Positions 28,094 through 36,551 of a DNA stretch of 50,255 bases are shown here, piece after piece (the stretch's first letter is position 1; every line of letters starts with the position of its first letter). The position numbers and the translations under genes were made by a program. Where the stretch lies: NCBI GenBank assembly GCA_018780645.1, contig JADMJJ010000093.1, positions 1 to 50,255 of the forward strand, read 5' to 3'. Source of the stretch: Burkholderiaceae bacterium (GTDB taxonomy: Bacteria > Pseudomonadota > Gammaproteobacteria > Burkholderiales > Burkholderiaceae_C). The notes beneath the pieces are model-generated. The model did not search any database. It was not told the origin of the DNA and saw only the letters and a list, made by a program, of their open reading frames with translations.

Positions 28094-29497
28094 TCAGCGA
28101 CGTTGGAACTCGGGCGACATCAACAGCAGGGTCAACGCCTGTGGCCCGTCGGCGGCACGGGCGATCTGCTGGGCCGTACTCCCGCTCAGCAGCGGGCCCA
28201 GACTGCTGCCAGCCAAATGGCGGGCATCCACCCGCGAGCCCAGGCGGCCGGCCAGGCGCGAAGCCCATTCGACGCGCTTCCATATCGCCTCCGGGCCCAG
28301 CCACTGGTCCGCGCGGTCGGGCCAGCCGGCTGGCGACGGCGCGGCCTGCACACGCTGGCCCATCTGGGCAATGCCGCCGTCGCGGCTGCGCACCGGCAGG
28401 GCCTCACCCAAGCCCAGCAGGCGCGCCGAGGAGATCACGAACTCCTCCGGCGTCTTCAGCTTGGTCTGCTGCGGCGCCCAGGCCTCTGGCGCGGTGACCA
28501 GGGTCTGATACAGCGCCGGCAGCTGGCCGCCGCTGCGCTGAAAGCTCTGCGCCAGGCGGTCCACCAGGGCCGGCGGCGGCTGATCGCCGACGAAATGGCG
28601 GGCCAGCTTGGTGGCGACGAATCTGGCCGTGGACGGATGCAGGGTCAGGTCGCGCAGCACCTGGTCCAAGGCCTGCGGCCCTTCGGCATAACGCTTGCCC
28701 AGCACCGTCTTGCTGCCGGGCTCGTGCCAGGAAGGATCGAAGTAACTGGCGCTGACATCCTTGTCGTCCAGGCGCTGCGGGTCGGCCACGCGCCAGCCGG
28801 TCAGCACCGCCGCTAGCGCCGTGACATCGGACTGGCTGTAACCGCCCTGCACGCCCAGCGTGTGCAGCTCCAGGACCTCGCGGGCCAGGTTCTCGTTCAG
28901 CCCGGTGACGCGTGCCGCACGCATCTCGCCCTCGGCCGGAACCGCCCTGCGCGAGCGACGCAGCGCCAGCCGCGAGTTAGGGCCGGCCGAAGCGGCGTTG
29001 TCAAGATAGCGCAGCATTGCCGCATGGGTGACGGCGGCCTTCAGCATCGCCTCGAACGAGCCGCCGACATGTGGGCGTATGGCCTCGCGCTCGAAGGCGC
29101 CGACCAGGCCCCGCACAGGGGCCTTGGCCATCGACACAGTGAAGTGATTGGCCCAGAACAGCGTCAGGCGCTCGTTGAAGGGCCGCTGGCTCTGCACCGC
29201 GGTCAGCAGGCGCGATTGCACATCGGCATCGACGGTGGCACGGAAGTGCTCGGCGAACTGTTGCTCGGCCGGCTTGGCATCGTCGACGCGGGTGTTGCGG
29301 CGCTCTCGGTAGAAGGCCCGCTGCAGACGCAGCCCGTCCAGCGCGGTGGGCAGGCTCACTCCCCAGGGTGAATCGGCCGGGCCGATCTGCGCCAGCAGCC
29401 AGGCCCGCGGGTCCGCACCGATGCCCTCCAGGGTCGGTGCGCCCAGACCGAAGCGATGTGCGGCCAAGGCGGCGCCTGCGTCTTGAGTCCTTGCCAT
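28094..29497 (-). CDS. DUF1800 family protein
   Basis: This 467-aa protein starts at ATG 29497 (MARTQDAGAALAAHRFGLGA), which has AGGAGG eight bases upstream. A frame 43 residues longer exists but lacks that support. DUF1800 features are AAHRFGLGAP near the start, LTLFWANHFTVS, ENLAREVLELHTLGV, ALAAVLTGW, and KLARHFVGD. I see no signal peptide at this start, which is odd for a partner of an exported DUF1501 protein. Function unknown. Confidence 0.9.
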   Translation of the reverse strand: MARTQDAGAALAAHRFGLGAPTLEGIGADPRAWLLAQIGPADSPWGVSLPTALDGLRLQRAFYRERRNTRVDDAKPAEQQFAEHFRATVDADVQSRLLTAVQSQRPFNERLTLFWANHFTVSMAKAPVRGLVGAFEREAIRPHVGGSFEAMLKAAVTHAAMLRYLDNAASAGPNSRLALRRSRRAVPAEGEMRAARVTGLNENLAREVLELHTLGVQGGYSQSDVTALAAVLTGWRVADPQRLDDKDVSASYFDPSWHEPGSKTVLGKRYAEGPQALDQVLRDLTLHPSTARFVATKLARHFVGDQPPPALVDRLAQSFQRSGGQLPALYQTLVTAPEAWAPQQTKLKTPEEFVISSARLLGLGEALPVRSRDGGIAQMGQRVQAAPSPAGWPDRADQWLGPEAIWKRVEWASRLAGRLGSRVDARHLAGSSLGPLLSGSTAQQIARAADGPQALTLLLMSPEFQRR

Positions 29498-29583
29498 GCG
29501 ATGCCTCCTTCTCAAGACTGCCATGGTGCCCCCGCGCTGTTGCCAATGCGCGAGATGAAGATCAAGAAATGTAAAGCCGGGAA

Positions 29584-29625
29584 GAACAAAACCCGCCGCG
29601 GCGAAACGCCGGGGCGGGTTGTTCA
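29584..29625 (-). terminator. Rho-independent terminator of tolC
   Basis: AACCCGCC (29590-29597) pairs with GGCGGGTT (29613-29620), with an inner GGCG/CGCC pairing. On the minus strand the stem is followed by TTTTGTTC. It lies between tolC and the DUF1800 gene. Confidence 0.85.
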
Positions 29626-29655
29626 ATCAAGCAGCGCGACCATGCGCGCTTCAGC

Positions 29656-31017
29656 TCAGGGGGCGATCAGACGGTTCAGCGCGGCCACATCGTCCGGGCT
29701 CAGTTGGCCTGCCGCCTGACGCAGCTTGAGCCCGCCCACCAGCACGTCATAGCGAACCTTGGCCAGATCCCGTTGGGTCTGGAACAACTGGGTCTGCGAG
29801 TTCAGCACATCCAGATTGACGCGCACGCCGACCTTGTAGCCCAGCTGCGTGGCTTCAAGGGCGAGCTTGGTCGATGACTCGGCGGCCTCCAGCGCCTTGA
29901 CCCGGGCCTGGCCCGAGACAACGCCAAAATAGGCTTGGCGAGTCCCCTGCCAGACCAGGCGACGCGCCGCCTCAAGGTCATTGCGGGCCTTGTCTTCCAG
30001 GACCAGCACTTCCTTGATGCGGTTCTGCGTCGCATAGCCGGTGAACAGGGGCATGCTCAGCTGGATACCGATCGAAAGATCGTTCTTGTTGCCGTTGAGC
30101 GATGGCAAATTGCTGTCCGCGCGGGCCCGTGAATAGCCGCCGGTCAAACCCACGGTGGGAAGATTGGCCGCACGAGCACGATCAATCTCCAGCTTGGCCA
30201 CGTCATAGGCGATGCGCGCCTGCATGATGCCGGGGTGCTGGGCATCGGCATTCGTGACCCAGGCTTCGGGATCGGCCGGAATCACCGGCGGCAGGGCAAC
30301 GGGCACCAGCAGAGGCTTGGGCGTGACGCCTGTGCGGCCCACCAACTGGTCCAGCGCAATGCGCTTGGAGCGCAGGTCGTTCTCCGCGGCGATTTCATCC
30401 GCCGTGCCAATGTCAAAGCGGGCCTGGGCCTCGCGTGTGTCGGTGATGGTGGCGGTGCCGACCTCGAAATTGCGCTTGGCCGACGCCAGCTGCTCGGTGG
30501 TCGCGGCCTTGCTGGTGCGGGTCGTCGCCAGCACGTCCTGCGCGGCCAGCACGTCGAAGTAGGCCTGGGCCACGCGGACGATCAGGTCCTGCTCGGCGGT
30601 GGCCAGCTGGGCCTTGGCAAGATCCAGCTGTTTCAGCGCTTGCTGCACCGTCACCGCATTGTTGCGATTGAACAGCGCATACGAGCCCTGCACACCGACC
30701 TGCGCATTGGTGGTGTTGCTGGTCGGCGCCGTGCCTTCGGAATTGACGCGCGAGGCACCCGCCGTCAGCGAGGCCGAGGGGCGCTCCAGCGCCTTGCTCT
30801 GCTCGACCTTGTACTGCACCGAGTCGGCCAGCGAACGCGAGGCCAGATAGGTCGCGTCATAGCCCTTGGCGGCTTCGTACAACTCCATCAGGCTTTGCGC
30901 CTGCACGGCCGACGCGCCGCCGAAGGTCAGGCTCAGCGCCAGGGCCAGCCGGCTGCTCAGTCGGAATGGCGTGCCGGAACGGCGCGTGGCCAGAGTTTGG
31001 GGTCGTTCGACGGACAT
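29656..31017 (-). CDS. tolC: TolC-family outer-membrane efflux channel
   Basis: This 453-aa outer-membrane protein starts at ATG 31017 (MSVERPQTLATRRS), with AGAAGGA upstream. The signal peptide ends at SAVQAQ (about residue 41). The mature protein starts SLMELYEAAKGYDATYLASR and has two OEP repeats with long coiled helices (ALKQLDLAKAQLATAEQDLIVRVAQAYFDVLAA and, symmetrically, LEAARRLVWQGTRQAYFGVV). It is the exit duct for type I secretion and tripartite pumps. It is the last gene after tetR, pcm-like and rhodanese genes on the same strand. Confidence 0.93.
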   Translation of the reverse strand: MSVERPQTLATRRSGTPFRLSSRLALALSLTFGGASAVQAQSLMELYEAAKGYDATYLASRSLADSVQYKVEQSKALERPSASLTAGASRVNSEGTAPTSNTTNAQVGVQGSYALFNRNNAVTVQQALKQLDLAKAQLATAEQDLIVRVAQAYFDVLAAQDVLATTRTSKAATTEQLASAKRNFEVGTATITDTREAQARFDIGTADEIAAENDLRSKRIALDQLVGRTGVTPKPLLVPVALPPVIPADPEAWVTNADAQHPGIMQARIAYDVAKLEIDRARAANLPTVGLTGGYSRARADSNLPSLNGNKNDLSIGIQLSMPLFTGYATQNRIKEVLVLEDKARNDLEAARRLVWQGTRQAYFGVVSGQARVKALEAAESSTKLALEATQLGYKVGVRVNLDVLNSQTQLFQTQRDLAKVRYDVLVGGLKLRQAAGQLSPDDVAALNRLIAP

Positions 31018-31076
31018 GGAGTCTTCCTTCTGAGCGATGTTGTTAGGCATATGGCAGTTGGGCGCAGGCGCCCGAT

Positions 31077-31409
31077 TCAATATCTCGGCACCGAGGGGTC
31101 CATCTGCACAGACCACGCCTCAATGCCACCGGCGAGGTTATAGACCGAATCGAAGCCCTGGCGCTGCAGAAATGCGACGACTTGCAGACTTCGCATGCCA
31201 TGGTGGCAATAACAGACGATGGGCTGCGCGGCATCCAGCTCGTCCAGGCGCTGCGGAATCTGGCCCATCGGCACGCTCATCAAGCGGGCACCGTCGATGC
31301 GAATGGCGGCCAGCGCCGTCTCCCAGGGCTCGCGCACATCGAGCAGGACGGCGCCGCCGCCCAGCTCTTGCAGCAGGCCCGGCAGGCGATCAACGGGCAG
31401 TTGCTGCAT
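31077..31409 (-). CDS. Rhodanese-like domain protein
   Basis: This 110-aa single-domain rhodanese has the CH2A region LLDVREPWE and the active loop CHHGMRS with catalytic Cys68, then VYNLAGGIEAWS. No signal peptide is seen. It probably transfers persulfide sulfur; the acceptor is unknown. Its ATG overlaps the stop of the methyltransferase gene (TGATG at 31411-31407), indicating translational coupling. It precedes tolC by 59 bases. Confidence 0.93.
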   Translation of the reverse strand: MQQLPVDRLPGLLQELGGGAVLLDVREPWETALAAIRIDGARLMSVPMGQIPQRLDELDAAQPIVCYCHHGMRSLQVVAFLQRQGFDSVYNLAGGIEAWSVQMDPSVPRY

Positions 31410-32062
31410 CAGAAGCTGAAGCGCGAGGCCTCTTCGAAGCCCTGCAGGCGCGGCGCGATGGTGTCGAACAGCTCGACCGTGCGGAAGTCACGCTCGGCAA
31501 GACGTGTCACCAGCACCGCGCGCATCACCGGCTCCTCGCCCCTGATCGCAATCAGGCGCCCACCGACCTTCAGCTGCTGCAGCAAGGCATCGGGAATCTC
31601 GGCCACCGATCCCGACAGCACGATGGCGTCGAACGGCGCCTCGCCGTTGAGGCCATTGGAGCCATCCATCTGACGCACCGTGACATTGCTCAGACCGGCA
31701 CGCTTGAGCTTGTCGGAGGCGGAGCTGGCCAACCCGGCGTCACTCTCCAGCGAGATCACCTGCTGCGCCTTGTGGCCCAGCAGGGCGGCCATGAATCCGG
31801 ACCCGGTGCCCACCTCCAGCACCTTCTCATGCCGCTGCAGCTTGAGCTCCTGCAGCAGACGCGCTTCCAGGCGCGGCGCCAGCATGAAGCGGCCGCCGCC
31901 CAGCGGCACCTCGGTGTCCATGAAGGCCATGCCCTTGTAGGCGGGCGGCACGAAGTCCTCGCGGCGGACCGCGGCCAGCAAGGCCAGCACGGTCTGATCC
32001 AGCACGTCCCAGGGGCGGATCTGCTGCTCGATCATGTTGAAGCGGGCCTGTTCGATATTCAT
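31409..32062 (-). CDS. Protein-L-isoaspartate O-methyltransferase-like protein
   Basis: This 217-aa SAM-dependent methyltransferase of the PCMT family starts at ATG 32062 (MNIEQARFNMIEQQIRPWD). The SAM motif is KVLEVGTGSGFMAALL, and GGRLIAIRGE is present. Canonical Pcm repairs isoaspartyl residues and has a stretch around SIGYGQTISQP. Here the equivalent region reads LGGGRFMLAPRLEARLL, so the substrate may differ. It is between tetR and the rhodanese gene, an arrangement I recall from other Burkholderiales. Confidence 0.85.
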   Translation of the reverse strand: MNIEQARFNMIEQQIRPWDVLDQTVLALLAAVRREDFVPPAYKGMAFMDTEVPLGGGRFMLAPRLEARLLQELKLQRHEKVLEVGTGSGFMAALLGHKAQQVISLESDAGLASSASDKLKRAGLSNVTVRQMDGSNGLNGEAPFDAIVLSGSVAEIPDALLQQLKVGGRLIAIRGEEPVMRAVLVTRLAERDFRTVELFDTIAPRLQGFEEASRFSF

Positions 32063-32104
32063 ACCTGGTTCCCTTGCATGGGCTGCAATCACAAATGTCG
32101 AATT

Positions 32105-32770
32105 CTATGGCGAGGGGCTGGCCGGACCACGGTCCGACATCAAGCCGCGCAGCATCAGGTCGATCTGGGTGTTGAGCACAGACTCGGGCACCAGTTGGGG
32201 GGTGTAGACGCCACAGGCGCCGAAGGACTGTTGTTGCAGCGACAAGAACAACAGGGGGCTGCACAGCACGTGGACGGTGTCGGCCACCGGCACGGGACGG
32301 AACTCGCCACGCTGCACGCCACGCTGGATCACGCTGCCCAGCAACTGCTGGGCCGGCATGATCACCTCCTCGGCATAGAACTGCGCCAGCTCCGGGAAGT
32401 TGCCCGACTCGGCCATCATGATCTTGACGATGCCGCCGCTGGGGCCCACGCCGACACGTTCCCACCAGGTCCTGAGCACCAGGGCCAGCAGATCGGCTGA
32501 GGAACCTTCGAAGGCCGCGGCGATCTCCATGCCCTCGAGAATGGTGGCCGACAGGTTGTGGCGCACCACCGCCTTGAACAATTCTTCCTTGCTCGGGTAG
32601 TACAGATACAAAGTGCCCTTGGACACGCCGGCGCGCTTGGCCACCTCCTCGGCCCGAGTAGCCGCAAAGCCGCGCTCGACGAACAAAGCCAGCGCCGCGT
32701 CAAGCAACTCCTGCGGGCGGGCCTGCTTGCGCCGTTGGCGTAAGGTGGGGGGAGCGTTCATTGAATCCAT
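32105..32770 (-). CDS. TetR/AcrR-family transcriptional repressor
   Basis: This protein of up to 221 aa (ATG 32770, or ATG 32761 MNAPPTL) has an N-terminal HTH with the TetR signature RAGVSKGTLYLYYPSKEELFKAVV. A C-terminal ligand domain of about 150 residues follows. The perfect inverted repeat at 32770-32789 overlaps its own start, so it probably represses itself and perhaps the divergent lipoprotein gene. Downstream tolC suggests efflux control. The ligand is unknown. Confidence 0.92.
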   Translation of the reverse strand: MDSMNAPPTLRQRRKQARPQELLDAALALFVERGFAATRAEEVAKRAGVSKGTLYLYYPSKEELFKAVVRHNLSATILEGMEIAAAFEGSSADLLALVLRTWWERVGVGPSGGIVKIMMAESGNFPELAQFYAEEVIMPAQQLLGSVIQRGVQRGEFRPVPVADTVHVLCSPLLFLSLQQQSFGACGVYTPQLVPESVLNTQIDLMLRGLMSDRGPASPSP

Positions 32771-32789
32771 ACTGACTAACTGGTCAGTA
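32770..32789. promoter_or_regulatory. TetR-type operator
   Basis: TACTGAC-TAACTG-GTCAGTA is a perfect 7-base inverted repeat with a 6-base spacer. It lies in the 89-base divergent region between tetR and the DUF1439 gene and touches the tetR start codon. Size and position match an autoregulatory TetR operator. Confidence 0.7.
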
Positions 32790-32859
32790 ATGTACGTGAC
32801 CGACCTTGCCAGGTCAAGGCAGACGGGCCGGAGCCACGCCTGAGCACTCTGGGAGAAAC

Positions 32860-33420
32860 ATGAAATCTTTCGTCAAATGCGCGTTGTTGTTGATCCTGAT
32901 CATGATGTCGGCCTGCGCCGGCCTGGGCGGTGTGCGCACACTGACTTTGAGCGAGGCGGAGTTGAACGAGCGCCTGCAACGCCAACTGCCGATCGAGCGC
33001 CGCATGCTGGAGTTGCTGGAGATACGCCTCAGCGAGCCCCGACTGCAACTGCTGCCGCAAAGCAACCGGATCGCGCTGACCTTGCAGGTGGCAAGCCGGG
33101 AGCGCCTGTCCGGCCGCGGCTACCAAGGCCGCATCGCCATCGACTTCGCGCTGCGCTATGACGAGCAGCGCCAGGCCATACGGCTTGAGCAGGTGCGGGT
33201 CACCGACTTCCTGATCGACGACCTGCCACCTCGGCAGCAAGTCCATACCACCCGCCTGGGCAGCCTGATCGCCGAGCAGTTGCTCAAGGATCTGGCCGTC
33301 TACCGCTTCAAGGCCAGGGACCTGCAAACTGCCGAGGGCTTGGGCTACGCGCCAGGGGCGGTAACGGTGACGTCGCGAGGGTTGGAAGTGAAGCTGGTAC
33401 CACGCAGCCATGCGCAGTAA
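32860..33420 (+). CDS. DUF1439 family lipoprotein
   Basis: This 186-aa protein starts at ATG 32860 with GGGAGA upstream. The signal peptide ends in a lipobox with Cys19 (ILIMMSAC-AG). The mature region matches the DUF1439 pattern: LTLSEAELNERLQRQLPIER, RLSEPRLQLLPQSNRIALTL, and an amphipathic barrel-like second half. No Asp at +2, so an outer-membrane destination is likely. The function of the family is not established. It is divergent from tetR and shares its operator region. Confidence 0.85.
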   Translation: MKSFVKCALLLILIMMSACAGLGGVRTLTLSEAELNERLQRQLPIERRMLELLEIRLSEPRLQLLPQSNRIALTLQVASRERLSGRGYQGRIAIDFALRYDEQRQAIRLEQVRVTDFLIDDLPPRQQVHTTRLGSLIAEQLLKDLAVYRFKARDLQTAEGLGYAPGAVTVTSRGLEVKLVPRSHAQ

Positions 33421-33532
33421 GCACCTCATGCTGATGCTCTGCGTGCGATTTACCCTGGTTCGATGCCAAGGACAACGGGTGGCGACGAAAAACTCCAAGA
33501 CAATAGCGCCGCCTCCAGCCGAGAACCCAAAC

Positions 33533-36385
33533 ATGATCAAACGGCCTCCTACATCCGCGCAGCCCGGCCGCCAAGGCGGCACCCTCGCCCGCCACCTGCT
33601 GGCCGCGATGCTGGCCGCATCGGCGCTGACCGGCGCGCATGCTGCCACCAATGCCAAGGCCTCGCGCTACTACGAAGATGCACTGCAGCGCTATGAGCGC
33701 AAGGACATCGAAGGCACGATCATCCAATTGAAGAACGCGCTGCAGATCGACAGCACCATGCTGCCGGTGCAGATGCTGCTGGGCAAGGCCCTGTTGGCAA
33801 ACGGCGAGGCGGCAAGTGCCGAGATCGCTTTCACCGAAGCGCTGCGCCTTGGAGTCAACCGGGTCGAGGTCGTGGTTCCCCTTGCCCGTGCCGTGGCCGC
33901 ACAGGGTAAGCAGAAAATGCTGCTGGAGCAGCCGCGCTTCGCTCTCGCCGGACTGCCGGCACAGGTGCAGCTGCAACTGCTGCTCTTGCGCTCGGCTGCG
34001 GCGTCAGATCTGGGCGACGTCCAGGCCGCGATGAAGAACATCGAGGATGCCCGCGCGATCGACACCCGTTCAGCCGAGGTCTGGCTGGCCGAGGTGCCCA
34101 TACGCATTCGCGCACGCCAGTTTCGTGAGGCTCACGCCGCTGCAGACAAGGGCCTGGCCCTGGCCCCAGCCTCCGCCGAGGGCTGGTATCAGAAAGGCTC
34201 CATCGCCCACGTGCAGAATGACCTGGCAGCGGCCATGGCCGCCTACGACAAGGCCTTGGTCAACGCTCCGGAGCATGTCGAGTCACGGCTGGCGCGAGCC
34301 GGCCTGCTGCTTGACCGCGGCCGCGTCGATGATGCGCGAAGAGACGTTGCCGAGGTCAGGCGCGTTGCACCATTGGAGCCTCGAGGTGCCTATTTGCAAG
34401 CCCTGCTGGCGGAACGCAATGGCGATGCGGCGGCTTCTCGCGCAGCCTTGCGCGAGGTGACGGAACTGATCGACCCCATCCACGTCGATTTCATCCGGTA
34501 CAGGCCTCAACTGCTGATGCTCAATGGCCTGGCCCATTTCGGGCTGAACGAACGGGAAAAGGCCAAACCCTATCTTGAGCTGTTTCAAAAGGCGCAAAAC
34601 AACAGCCCCGTGTCAAAGCTGCTCGCCCAGGTCTATCTGAGCGAAAACAACGTGGACCGCGCGATAGAAGTGCTGGAGCTCTATGTCAAAGCCCATGCAG
34701 GTGATGTGCACGGGGCCTCGTTGCTTGCGGGTGCCTATATGGCCAAGGGACGGCATGCCAAGGCCACCGCGCTCATGCAGGAAGTGTTGCGCAACAAGGA
34801 TGCGCCAGAGTATCGGACCGCACTGGGCTTGAGCCTGATTGGGACCGGCCAACTGGGCAATGCTGCCAGTGAACTCGAGAACGCCTTCAAGCGAGACCCA
34901 AAGCAAGTGCAGGCCGGAGCGGCGCTTGTCAGCCTGTACCTGCGAGAAGGGCAGGCCTCCAAAGCCGTCTCGGTCGCGCAGGCGTTGGTCAAGCAGGTAC
35001 CCACCAACGCAAGCTTCCACAACCTACTGGGCATCACCCGGGCGCAGGCGGGCGACGCAGCAGGCGCAAAGTCTGCATTTGAGCAGGCATCCAAGCTCGA
35101 TGCGACATTCATCCAGCCTGTACTGGGGCTGGCCCGCCTGGAGATCGCTGGCAAGAGCTACGACGCGGCCGCCAAACGCCTCAACGACATACTGAAGGCC
35201 GACGAGCACAATATCGACGCGATGTACGACATGGCGGTGCTGTCCGAGCGCCGCGGACAGTTGGCCGACGCCCAGCGCTGGCTGGACAAGGCGGTGGACC
35301 ACAGCGGACCACGCGAGACGCGACCGAGCTTTGCCCTGGTCGACCTTCATCTGCGCAATGGTCGCGCGGAGCCGGCGCTCCAGGCCGCCAAGCGACTCCT
35401 CGCCAAAGCACCCGACGACCCGCCGGCGATGATCAGCTATGCCAGAGCTCAACTGGCCAACAACGATCTTGCTGGCGCTCGCATCACCCTGACCACGGCC
35501 TCACGGCGGGCCGACTACGACACAGCGGCGCAGTTCAGCATCGCCAATCTGCAGATGGCCGCCAACGATGTGGCGGGAGCAGCCTACAGCCTGGAGAAGG
35601 CGCTCACCGGACAACCTGACTTCCTCCCGGCCCAGGCACTGATGAGCACCATCGAACTGCGGCAGGGCGACCCGGTCAAGGCGGAACGACGGGCGCGGCA
35701 GATCATTCAATCCCACCCCAAGAGCGCGATCGGCCACAACCTGCTCGGTGACGTCGCCCTTAGCCGCAACCAGGCTCAGGCAGCGCTGGAATCCTTCCGC
35801 CGCGCCCATGAGTTGCAGCCGACCAGCGAATCCTTGCTCCGCCTGTTCGGGCTGCTTAGCACCCAGGATTCGGGCAAAGCCTCGTTGCCCGCCCTGCAGT
35901 TGGCCGAGCAGTGGACAAAGCGCAACCCGAGAGATGTGGCCGTACTCAGGGCCGTGGCCAATACCCAGGCACGCAATGGCAACTTCGGCGCCGCGCGCAG
36001 CGCGTACGAGAACCTGCTCAAGATTGCGCCCGGGGATGCTGAGTCGCTGAACAATCTGGCCAATGTGCTGATTCAGACCCGGGACCCTGGCGCCATGAAA
36101 GTGGCTGAACAGGCCTTGGCCAAGGCACCCAATAACGCCAATGTCATCGACACGGCAGGTTGGGCCAGCCACCTGGCCGGTCAGAGCGACCGCGCTCTGC
36201 AACTGCTGCGCGACGCGCGGCTGCGCGACCCTGTCAACCCCGAGATCCGCTATCACCTGGCCGTGGTGCTGGCCAAGGCCGGGCGCAAGGCCGAGGCACG
36301 CGAAGAACTGGCCGGCATGCTCCAGCTGGAACCGACACCAGAGCTGGCCGCCGAGGCGAACCGGCTGCTTCAAACACTCAAGTAA
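33533..36385 (+). CDS. prsT: PrsT-like TPR-repeat protein of the PEP-CTERM system
   Basis: This 950-aa protein starts at ATG 33533 (MIKRPPTSAQPGRQ). A signal peptide ends near residue 37 (SALTGAHA). The rest is tandem TPR repeats from ASRYYEDALQRYERKDIEGT to the C-terminus, including NLLGITRAQAGDAAGAKSAF and NNLANVLIQTRDPGAMKVAE. Length and opening match the PEP-CTERM-associated TPR lipoprotein family (PrsT), but I see no lipobox cysteine. The partner exosortase and polysaccharide genes are not here. It is 166 bases upstream of a PEP-CTERM substrate. Confidence 0.82.
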   Translation: MIKRPPTSAQPGRQGGTLARHLLAAMLAASALTGAHAATNAKASRYYEDALQRYERKDIEGTIIQLKNALQIDSTMLPVQMLLGKALLANGEAASAEIAFTEALRLGVNRVEVVVPLARAVAAQGKQKMLLEQPRFALAGLPAQVQLQLLLLRSAAASDLGDVQAAMKNIEDARAIDTRSAEVWLAEVPIRIRARQFREAHAAADKGLALAPASAEGWYQKGSIAHVQNDLAAAMAAYDKALVNAPEHVESRLARAGLLLDRGRVDDARRDVAEVRRVAPLEPRGAYLQALLAERNGDAAASRAALREVTELIDPIHVDFIRYRPQLLMLNGLAHFGLNEREKAKPYLELFQKAQNNSPVSKLLAQVYLSENNVDRAIEVLELYVKAHAGDVHGASLLAGAYMAKGRHAKATALMQEVLRNKDAPEYRTALGLSLIGTGQLGNAASELENAFKRDPKQVQAGAALVSLYLREGQASKAVSVAQALVKQVPTNASFHNLLGITRAQAGDAAGAKSAFEQASKLDATFIQPVLGLARLEIAGKSYDAAAKRLNDILKADEHNIDAMYDMAVLSERRGQLADAQRWLDKAVDHSGPRETRPSFALVDLHLRNGRAEPALQAAKRLLAKAPDDPPAMISYARAQLANNDLAGARITLTTASRRADYDTAAQFSIANLQMAANDVAGAAYSLEKALTGQPDFLPAQALMSTIELRQGDPVKAERRARQIIQSHPKSAIGHNLLGDVALSRNQAQAALESFRRAHELQPTSESLLRLFGLLSTQDSGKASLPALQLAEQWTKRNPRDVAVLRAVANTQARNGNFGAARSAYENLLKIAPGDAESLNNLANVLIQTRDPGAMKVAEQALAKAPNNANVIDTAGWASHLAGQSDRALQLLRDARLRDPVNPEIRYHLAVVLAKAGRKAEAREELAGMLQLEPTPELAAEANRLLQTLK

Positions 36386-36398
36386 GGGGATGTCCGGG

Positions 36399-36417
36399 CT
36401 GTCGGAAAGCCTTACAG
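36399..36417. promoter_or_regulatory. Inverted repeat upstream of the sigma-54 promoter, possible enhancer-binding site
   Basis: CTGTCGGAAAGCCTTACAG is an imperfect inverted repeat (CTGT...ACAG outer arms) centred about 70 bases upstream of the sigma-54 -24 element. That is a usual position for an NtrC-family activator such as PrsR. The role is inference. Confidence 0.35.
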
Positions 36418-36479
36418 TCGCCTCACAGGCAAAGCCGGTCAAGATGCTAAGCGCTTGAATAGCAAAGGAAAAGCAAGCC

Positions 36480-36495
36480 TGGCCTGAATTTTGCT
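36480..36495 (+). promoter_or_regulatory. Sigma-54 (RpoN) promoter of the PEP-CTERM gene
   Basis: TGGCCTGAATTTTGCT matches the consensus TGGCACG-N4-TTGCW at all positions except two in the -24 half. The GG and GC pairs have the required spacing. It lies 57 bases before ATG 36552. RpoN control of PEP-CTERM genes through PrsK/PrsR is known in other betaproteobacteria such as Zoogloea. Confidence 0.75.
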
Positions 36496-36551
36496 ACTTG
36501 AGTCTTCAATAGCGGTATCAAGAGCAATGCTCTGAGAGTTTGGAGAACAGA

